Below, piece by piece: positions 58,758-64,000 of a DNA stretch of 64,000 bases. Positions within the stretch are counted from its first letter, which is position 1; every line of letters begins with the position of its first letter. The notes beneath the pieces are model-generated. The model made no database searches, was not told the origin of the DNA, and was given only the letters and a program-made list of their open reading frames with translations. Origin of the DNA: Candidatus Shapirobacteria bacterium (GTDB lineage Bacteria; Patescibacteria; Microgenomatia; UBA12405). The stretch covers positions 38,409 to 102,408 of the forward strand of contig JAQTUF010000001.1 in NCBI GenBank assembly GCA_028710865.1, read 5' to 3'. A program made the translations under genes and the position numbers.

Positions 58758-59770
58758 TATTTTTTTAAACTATTTAATTTTAAATAAAATTCTTCAGCTT
58801 CTTTTTTGGTTTCAGTCCACCAGGAAGTGTTGGCTGTGTACCAATCAATGGTTTGTTGGAGTCCTGACTCGAGATTATATTTTGGCTCCCAACCAAGTTC
58901 TTTGTTGATTTTATCCCAGCTTACAGCATAATTATCATGAGCTGGACGATCGGCAACGTATTCAAGAGAAGATTCATCTTTACCCATTAATCTTAAAATA
59001 AATCGGACCAATTCCATATTTGAAGTACCTTTTTTAGCACCACCAATACAATAAGTCTCCCCGATTTGACCTTTGTTCAAAATTAATTCAATGGCACGAC
59101 AATGATCCTCTACATGAAGCCAATCACGAAAATTAAGACCCTGACCATAGATTTTGATTTTGTCGCCAACTAAAAGGTTGGTAATGCTGCGTGGAATCAT
59201 TTTTTCAGGATGTTGGTAAGGACCATAATTGTTGGAACAATTGCTGATAGTGGCAGGAAAATTAAAAGTCTTAATAAAGGATCTAACCAAATGATCAGAA
59301 CTAGCCTTGGAAGCAGAATATGGACTACTAGGATCATAGGGAGTGTTTTCATTGAATTGAGAAATGTGATCGTCGATGGCAATGGTTCCAAAAACTTCAT
59401 CAGTAGAAATGTGATGAAAGCGTTTGATTTGATGATTTTTAGCAGCGTTTAGAAGAATATAAGTTCCCAAAACATTAGTTTTAATAAAAAGTGAAGGATC
59501 ATCAATAGAGCGATCAACGTGAGATTCAGCGGCAAAATGGACAATAGTATCAACCTGAGAAACTAATTCATCGACTAATTTTTCATCTAAAATATCACCT
59601 TGGATAAACTTATAATTTGGGTTACTTTCAAATTCAACTAAATTACGAGGGTTGGCAGCATAGGTCATCTTGTCGAGATTAATAATCGAGTCTTGGGGGT
59701 GATTTTTAAACCAATATTTAATAAAATTTGAACCGATAAAACCAGAACCGCCAGTGATTAATAATTTCAT
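58757..59770 (-). CDS. rfbB: dTDP-glucose 4,6-dehydratase
   Basis: NAD-dependent short-chain dehydrogenase, second step of dTDP-rhamnose synthesis, 337 residues: LITGGSGFIGSNFIKYW, HFAAESHVDRSIDDP, ISTDEVFGT, YSASKASSDHLVRSF (YxxxK catalytic pair), NCSNNYGPYQHPEKMIP. An in-frame ATG at 59779 lies only 9 bp further up and overlaps the TACAAT box; the ATG at 59770 gives a leaderless start. It heads rfbBCD plus the HELGH gene. Confidence 0.96.
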   Translation of the reverse strand: MKLLITGGSGFIGSNFIKYWFKNHPQDSIINLDKMTYAANPRNLVEFESNPNYKFIQGDILDEKLVDELVSQVDTIVHFAAESHVDRSIDDPSLFIKTNVLGTYILLNAAKNHQIKRFHHISTDEVFGTIAIDDHISQFNENTPYDPSSPYSASKASSDHLVRSFIKTFNFPATISNCSNNYGPYQHPEKMIPRSITNLLVGDKIKIYGQGLNFRDWLHVEDHCRAIELILNKGQIGETYCIGGAKKGTSNMELVRFILRLMGKDESSLEYVADRPAHDNYAVSWDKINKELGWEPKYNLESGLQQTIDWYTANTSWWTETKKEAEEFYLKLNSLKK

Positions 59771-59810
59771 ATAGCCCATTGTACTTCAAAATAGCCCTTA
59801 ATCGCAAATC

Positions 59811-59993
59811 TTGAAAAATATAATATTATAGGGTATAATGATTGGAATTATTTAAAAAACTAATTGCTAGTTTTTAATAATGATTGCACTTTTAAAACTA
59901 GAATTTTGATGAATGGAAATGTGACTCATTGACCCCGGGTTAGATTTCCGTTCATCAAATATGAATGAGATTTGTGAAGGAGTGAAAAGAATA
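59811..59993 (+). promoter_or_regulatory. Promoter and two-hairpin leader of cassette B
   Basis: TTGAAA (59811-59816), 17 bp, TATAAT (59834-59839). P1: AAAAACTA (59855-59862) with TAGTTTTT (59868-59875). Box ATTGCACTTTTAAAACTAG (59883-59901), nearly identical to that of cassette A. P2: TTTTGATGAATGGAAAT (59904-59920) with ATTTCCGTTCATCAAA (59944-59959). AAGGAG at 59977. CTAGTTTT (59867-59874) can alternatively pair with AAAACTAG (59894-59901), breaking P1. Confidence 0.72.
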
Positions 59994-60710
59994 ATGTCAG
60001 AATTTAGAGTAAAAAATGGAATTATTACCCCCATAATGTATGGAGAAAAAAAGGGTTGGCAAGGAGAAGTCAGACTAAAAAATGGACAGATCATTGATAT
60101 GTCGGATATTTCCTACGTAAGTGCCTACAACCCTTTTGTCGGACTTGCAGTGGAATATGGTCTTAGAAAGGATGTCCCATACGACCAATTCATGATCAAC
60201 GAACGTTTTGGCGGCGGTAATGGTGTAGGTGTCTTTTTCCAAAGAGATGGACATATATACGTCGGAATGACACAAGAAAAAAGAAACGGCGGACAACTGC
60301 AGTGGGAATTGCCTAGATTTTTCTGTGGTACGCGCAACGAAACCCGCATGGAATCTTTCCAAGAGAATCTTGAAAAAGATCGTTTCAGCTTCCAACAAGT
60401 AAAAAACATGGATGTTCCAGTAAACTGCAACAGTGCATATAACTATACAGCAAATGACACTGAAGGTTTACAACTATTCTATGTGGAGATCGAATACAAC
60501 CCCGAAATCTTGCTCTACGCACCTGAGGAAGACACTTTTGTTTTCCACGATTTAATGCCGATTGAGCGCGATAAGTCAACGAAGAAGATTGTCAATTCGA
60601 TGTTCTTTGAAATAGATACGCTTTGCGCCAACCAAGATGTATTTACAAGCGCTTGGGTAGGTAAATTTTGGACCTACGTTCGAAAAGGAATAATTTCCTT
60701 AAAATTCTAG
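59994..60710 (+). CDS. Cassette gene B: unknown protein with a degenerate Nudix-like segment
   Basis: A 238-residue soluble protein. The segment QLQWELPRFFCGTRNETRME then SFQENLEKD lines up with the Nudix context W-ELPxGfxexgE-x-REL-EE, but the catalytic Gly and most acidic residues are changed, so hydrolase activity is doubtful. Codon use is GC-richer than its neighbours (TAC, GGC, CGC, GAC, ATC), unlike nearby genes, which suggests recent acquisition or high expression. Starts at 59961 (ATG) and 59982 (GTG) are also in frame; I choose the ATG after AAGGAG. Confidence 0.72.
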   Translation: MSEFRVKNGIITPIMYGEKKGWQGEVRLKNGQIIDMSDISYVSAYNPFVGLAVEYGLRKDVPYDQFMINERFGGGNGVGVFFQRDGHIYVGMTQEKRNGGQLQWELPRFFCGTRNETRMESFQENLEKDRFSFQQVKNMDVPVNCNSAYNYTANDTEGLQLFYVEIEYNPEILLYAPEEDTFVFHDLMPIERDKSTKKIVNSMFFEIDTLCANQDVFTSAWVGKFWTYVRKGIISLKF

Positions 60711-60715
60711 CACGG

Positions 60716-60780
60716 CCCCCTGGTCGAGATACTTGCTGCGAGCTTCGGCTTGCGACAACGTGTTTAGATCGGGGGTTTTT
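60716..60780 (+). terminator. Nested-hairpin terminator of cassette B
   Basis: CCCCC...GTC (60716-60725) pairs with GATCGGGGG (60767-60775), then TTTTT. The loop holds an inner stem GCGAGC-TTCG-GCTTGC with a UUCG tetraloop. Its 3' end, GATCGGGGGTTTTTA, is identical to that of cassette C. Confidence 0.8.
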
Positions 60781-60810
60781 ATTTTAGATTCAAATTATTA
60801 GTCCTATAAT

Positions 60811-60974
60811 TTGAATATTTGTTGAATTTTGGTAAAATCTAGAAACCTAAATATTAAAAAACTTGATATTTTAGGAGAACTTTAATAGTTTGAATTTGAT
60901 GGATAGAAATTTGATCTTTGAACAGGTCAGATTCCTATCCATCAAGTTGATGATTAGGAGAAAGGGTGATTTTG
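60811..60974 (+). promoter_or_regulatory. Promoter and two-hairpin leader of cassette C
   Basis: TTGAAT (60811-60816), 16 bp, extended TGGTAAAAT (-10 at 60833-60838). P1: CCTAAATAT (60846-60854) with ATATTTTAGG (60866-60875). ACTTT at 60879-60883. P2: TTTGATGGATAGAAAT (60895-60910) with CTATCCATCAA (60935-60945); compared with cassettes A and B, the arms have changed together (AATGG/CCGTT to GATAG/CTATC), keeping the pairing. Purine-rich AAAGGG follows 16 nt later. Confidence 0.7.
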
Positions 60975-61727
60975 ATGAGGCTTAATGTTAGAAAAGAAGA
61001 GTTGCCGGATGATTTGAAGGAAATAGTACAGGAAGACATAAAAAAACTTCCAGAAATTACGATTTGGGAGACTTACCTTGGAGAAGATTTTAATCGTAAG
61101 GGGAACAAAAAACTCTGGAAGGAGAAAAACTTCGGTGGTTTCTTTCAGGCCTTAATAAGCGCCTTTTTTGACATAGTAATACTTCATGTTAAAAACGGTG
61201 TAAACGAATGGTTACAGGCTTGGATAAAAGCTAGAACTGAACAGGTAATAGATCAGGATGGCATTGTTACTAATATAGGTGGGTTTATTGTTTGTTTTCG
61301 TGATACCAGTGATAATGTTTTAGTAAAAATGGCGAATGAACCTGGGGCAGAGGAAATTGACTTGTTTGGGAGAAAAATCAGACCAAATTACCAGATCCCC
61401 TTCCAAACATCGATTGCAAAATTGAAAGCAATCAAGGATGGGGATATAAAAAAAGATGAGACTTTGGCGAAAATGCTTGATTTTGCTCCCGAAATTGGAT
61501 TTTTATTTGAAAATCTGTCATGGCAATATGCCAACTGCTGTCACTCAAAGTCAAGAATGGAAGACTTGGATGCATATTCTTGGTTTCAAGTAAAACCAGA
61601 AGTCCTGCAATTGATAGCTAAAAAAATCGATGGGAGAATTCTTCACCAAGACCAACTTGCAATAATCCTCGATCGCAAACCAAATTTAATAAATAACCAC
61701 CTTCTCTACTACATCAAATCAAATTAA
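60975..61727 (+). CDS. Cassette gene C: unknown, possibly related to NDP-hexose 2,3-dehydratases
   Basis: A 250-residue soluble protein. VLVKMANEPGAEEID, followed by IPFQTSIAKLKAI, recalls the EPG and PTxQaTxSN motifs of EvaA-type NDP-hexose 2,3-dehydratases. The C-terminus (LHQDQLAIIL) lies where those proteins have VNxDLRSVL. It is half the length of EvaA and the match is weak, so function is open. A GTG at 60966 is also in frame after AGGAG. By analogy with cassettes A and B (Shine-Dalgarno 16-17 nt after P2), I use the ATG at 60975. Confidence 0.7.
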   Translation: MRLNVRKEELPDDLKEIVQEDIKKLPEITIWETYLGEDFNRKGNKKLWKEKNFGGFFQALISAFFDIVILHVKNGVNEWLQAWIKARTEQVIDQDGIVTNIGGFIVCFRDTSDNVLVKMANEPGAEEIDLFGRKIRPNYQIPFQTSIAKLKAIKDGDIKKDETLAKMLDFAPEIGFLFENLSWQYANCCHSKSRMEDLDAYSWFQVKPEVLQLIAKKIDGRILHQDQLAIILDRKPNLINNHLLYYIKSN

Positions 61728-61733
61728 AACAAG

Positions 61734-61796
61734 CCCTTGATCGGACATATAAATTTTGCGGACGCGAGTCTACAGAATATTCGATCGGGGGTTTTT
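61734..61796 (+). terminator. Nested-hairpin terminator of cassette C
   Basis: CCCTTGATCG (61734-61743) pairs with CGATCGGGGG (61782-61791), then TTTTT. The inner stem is GGAC-GCGA-GTCT with a GNRA loop. Same plan and same 3' end as cassette B. Confidence 0.8.
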
Positions 61797-61819
61797 AATT
61801 TGGAAAAAATTTAATAAAA

Positions 61820-61850
61820 CAAAATCCCTCCGATTTCTCGAAGGGATTAA
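61820..61850 (-). terminator. Rho-independent terminator of the rpsL-rpsG-LytR_C transcript
   Basis: On the minus strand AATCCCTTCGA, GAAA loop, TCGGAGGGATT, then TTGTTTT: an 11-bp stem starting about 20 bp after the stop codon at 61869. Confidence 0.8.
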
Positions 61851-61868
61851 AAATTCAATATAAATAAA

Positions 61869-63215
61869 TTATTCCTCAGCTTCGGTAGGAGCGATAGTAG
61901 GGGTAGAAGCGGACTCTCCGGTAGAAAGATCGGTACCAATGATAAAAACAGCGTCATAAGTTGAAGTTGATTTTAAATCAGTAGTATAAGTAGCGGGAAA
62001 ATCAGTTCTTAAAACAGACTCAAAATAAGCTGAAGTAGTGGCTGATTTTACTTGGACAGTGTTTTCAGTAGCTTTGGTTGTAGAATTACCAACGGTAACA
62101 TTTTCAAAACCAAGATTGACTAATTTCGATTTAAGAGTGGCAGCCTGACCATTGATATCGGTAGCATTTAACACTTGGAGTTTAATGGTTTTATCAATTT
62201 CAGCCAAGGTTGGAGTGGCAGTGGGAGTAATTTCTTCAATAATACTGGTTGGAGTTATATCTTCCATATTCTCTTCATTATTAGATTTATTGTTGAAAAC
62301 AAAATAAACAATAAAAGAGACTAAAGCAGCAGTAAAAATAAGAACGGCTATTATTGGTAGTATATTTTTTTTATTATTCATTTTTTTGACTCCTGATGAA
62401 TTAATATCTTGAGCTTTAGCTATTATATCACTAAACTCACCTAAGACAGGTAAAGGAAAGTTGGCTGGTTTATTTAAATTTTGAGCAATTTGGCTTTCAT
62501 TATAGGCAGTTTTTTCAACTTCAGTAGTAGTAATGATTTCAATATCTTTACTTTCAGGAAAATAGATTTTTTTAGCTGGGGTAGAAAAATAAAGATTGGA
62601 ATAATTAATAGTTTTTTGAATGTCTAGAGCAGGACCTTTAAAATTAGCAGTCAAATAAATAGTATTATTTTTAGATAATAAAAGGGTATATTCATGATCA
62701 TTTAGTGGATAGATAAGGAAAAACTGATTAGAATAAATAGATGAAAGAACTTTAGAAATGGCAGCAGAAACTGAATTTAGGGCATTAATTTGAATATTTA
62801 ATTTGGCTAAATTGGCTTTTAAAATAGACATTTTGGAAACTTCAAAAATGGTTGACTGAATAATGGTTTTGCCTGATTCTTGGATCAAAACATAATTAAT
62901 TGAATTTGGATCTATTTTAAAAGAGACAAAACTTTCGGCTAAACCAATGACTTCTTTTTTATCAATTTGCTCTATTTGAGTGTCATAAATAAAGGATTTG
63001 GTTAAAACTATATCGTCGGAAATCAAAACAGTGCACTCTTTTATTTTATTTTTTTGAAGATACTCAATTAATGGCTCTAAATCCTTATCGCTGTTTTCCT
63101 GCCAAAGATTAATATCTAAAGTAAAATGATTGTTTTCTTTTAAATTAATATAAATTTCTAAGGATTTGTCTTTAGGCCAAAGGACTACTTTTGGTTTAGA
63201 AAATAATGACATCAC
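61869..63215 (-). CDS. PilM-like cytoplasmic domain, membrane helix and LytR_C domain
   Basis: A 448-residue envelope protein. Residues about 1-230 resemble a PilM/actin-like fold (VSFKIDPNSINYVLIQESGKTIIQ, then SVSAAISKVLSSI). A membrane helix (about 286-308) and a Thr/Pro-rich linker follow. Residues about 345-435 match the LytR C-terminal domain (KLQVLNATDINGQAATLKSKLVNLGFENVTVG). It may couple a cytoplasmic assembly factor to the cell wall. It is placed 43 bp after rpsG, so it appears to ride in the rpsL-rpsG transcript. Confidence 0.8.
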   Translation of the reverse strand: MMSLFSKPKVVLWPKDKSLEIYINLKENNHFTLDINLWQENSDKDLEPLIEYLQKNKIKECTVLISDDIVLTKSFIYDTQIEQIDKKEVIGLAESFVSFKIDPNSINYVLIQESGKTIIQSTIFEVSKMSILKANLAKLNIQINALNSVSAAISKVLSSIYSNQFFLIYPLNDHEYTLLLSKNNTIYLTANFKGPALDIQKTINYSNLYFSTPAKKIYFPESKDIEIITTTEVEKTAYNESQIAQNLNKPANFPLPVLGEFSDIIAKAQDINSSGVKKMNNKKNILPIIAVLIFTAALVSFIVYFVFNNKSNNEENMEDITPTSIIEEITPTATPTLAEIDKTIKLQVLNATDINGQAATLKSKLVNLGFENVTVGNSTTKATENTVQVKSATTSAYFESVLRTDFPATYTTDLKSTSTYDAVFIIGTDLSTGESASTPTIAPTEAEE

Positions 63216-63258
63216 TTCAGTTTATCAAGTTCATCGAGTTTATCAAGTTGAAAATAAT

Positions 63259-63741
63259 TTACCAACGTAAATGAGCAAAAGCTTTATTAGCTTCAGCCAT
63301 ACGTTCAACTTCTAGCCTTTTGTTAACGGCAGCACCAGAATTATTGAGAGCATCATTAACTTCGGCATTAATTTTTTGAGCAAAAGATGGGTATTGTTTA
63401 TTGGCACGGGCACGGGCAGAATTAACAAACCAACGAATAGCTAATGAATTTTGACGATTACCTCGAACTGGAGTTGGTACTTGATAAACAGCACCCCCAA
63501 TACGACGAGGTCGAACTTCAATTTTGGGACGAATATTTTCTAAAGCTCTTTCCATAACATCAATTTCTGATTCTTTAGGAAAATCTTTTTTAATCAATTC
63601 AAGAGCATCGTAAATCTGTTTTTCGGCTACAGTTCTCTTCCCATCTTTCATGGAATAATTAATTATTCTGGAAATAATAACACTGCCATAAATGGCATCA
63701 GGTTCTATTTTTCTAATTTTACTTGGTCCTTTTCTAGACAT
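63259..63741 (-). CDS. rpsG: 30S ribosomal protein S7
   Basis: Head assembly protein at the E site, 160 residues: DAIYGSVIISRIINYSMKDGKRTVAEKQIYDAL, NIRPKIEVRPRRIGGAVYQVPTPVRGNRQNSLAIRWFVNSARAR, and the C-terminal AEANKAFAHLRW. Standard length. rpsL is 38 bp upstream as expected, but fusA does not follow it. Confidence 0.99.
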   Translation of the reverse strand: MSRKGPSKIRKIEPDAIYGSVIISRIINYSMKDGKRTVAEKQIYDALELIKKDFPKESEIDVMERALENIRPKIEVRPRRIGGAVYQVPTPVRGNRQNSLAIRWFVNSARARANKQYPSFAQKINAEVNDALNNSGAAVNKRLEVERMAEANKAFAHLRW

Positions 63742-63779
63742 ATTTTTTAATTCTTAAATTGAAATTTTAATTTTTAATA

Positions 63780-64000
63780 TTAAGTTGAGGCTTTAACACT
63801 GGGTTTTTTAGCTCCATATTTACTTCGTGACTGAAGTCGACCAGTAACAGCACCAGCATCAAATTTACCACGGATAACATGATAACGAACACCAGGTAAA
63901 TCTCGAACACGACCTCCACGAATAGAAACGATGCTGTGTTCAGCTAAATTGTGCCCAATACCAGGAATATAAGCCGTAACTAAATTACGATTACTAAGTT
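63780..64000 (-). CDS. rpsL: 30S ribosomal protein S12, C-terminal part (window edge)
   Basis: Decoding-centre protein. About 73 C-terminal residues are visible: [60 protein letters not shown]. The 5' end, including the first streptomycin-determinant loop, lies beyond the window. It heads the rpsL-rpsG-LytR_C transcript. Confidence 0.98.
   Translation of the reverse strand, partial: LSNRNLVTAYIPGIGHNLAEHSIVSIRGGRVRDLPGVRYHVIRGKFDAGAVTGRLQSRSKYGAKKPSVKAST

Noticed and set aside
1..64000. Alternative genetic code (UGA as glycine, known in some CPR)
   Set aside because: Conserved genes read through without internal UGA, and UGA occurs as a genuine stop (24548-24550).
1..64000. Insertion sequences, prophage or CRISPR arrays
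   Set aside because: No transposase, integrase, phage structural gene or regularly spaced repeat was recognised on either strand.

Overview
The window is about 64 kb of AT-rich, gene-dense bacterial DNA using the standard genetic code. It most likely comes from a Patescibacteria (CPR) genome, probably of the Microgenomates type. The reasons are a long S10-spc-alpha ribosomal cluster with no L30 gene between S5 and L15, many small CPR-style hypothetical proteins, tRNA genes without an encoded CCA, and minimal intergenic space. The lineage is an inference. The absence of rpmD at its usual place is directly visible.

Layout. 0-19.6 kb holds mixed housekeeping genes in short operons: rlmN (cut by the window edge), thioredoxin, dus, an RRM protein, an MBL hydrolase, tRNA-Gln preceded by a broken tRNA copy, an SNase, a KsgA-like methylase, rfbA, a dolichol-phosphate-mannose-synthase-like glycosyltransferase, trmD, a cell-surface locus (CAP, VanZ, PT-rich protein), gltX, a D,D-carboxypeptidase, aspS, recJ, a small RRM protein and a CCA-adding enzyme. 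19.7-36.2 kb holds secDF with two upstream regulators, DUF3048 and DUF4446 genes, two very small genes and RNase P RNA, an AI-2E family permease, miaA, ychF, a NadM-like protein, HU, RNase Y, recX-recA, tRNA-Pro, pyrophosphatase, an OB/exonuclease fusion and uppP. 36.3-52 kb is one continuous minus-strand ribosomal superoperon, tuf-rpsJ through rpsI, including secY, adk, infA and rpoA. 52-64 kb is an interrupted str region. rpsL-rpsG, fusA and tuf all lie on the minus strand but are separated by rfbBCD, an oxidoreductase, a metalloprotease-like gene, a PilM-like/LytR_C protein and three unusual single-gene cassettes.

The strongest candidate for an undescribed system is this set of three cassettes (52.2-52.9, 59.8-60.8 and 60.8-61.8 kb). 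Each has its own -35/-10 promoter and a 100-150 nt leader with the same two-hairpin layout, including a conserved second hairpin of the form TTTGATGRATRGAAAT paired with its complement downstream. Each then has a strong Shine-Dalgarno sequence, one unfamiliar protein gene and its own Rho-independent terminator. Two of the terminators share the same 3' sequence and nested-hairpin layout.

Other themes. Many housekeeping genes appear to be leaderless, with a -10 box only 5-12 nt before the start codon; I used this to choose several starts. A small palindromic repeat occurs between genes and also in frame inside dus and miaA. The genes supply translation (ribosome, factors, tRNA synthesis and modification), secretion (SecY, SecDF), recombination (RecA, RecX, RecJ), cell-envelope synthesis (UppP, D,D-carboxypeptidase, dTDP-rhamnose enzymes) and RNA turnover (RNase P, RNase Y, an exonuclease).
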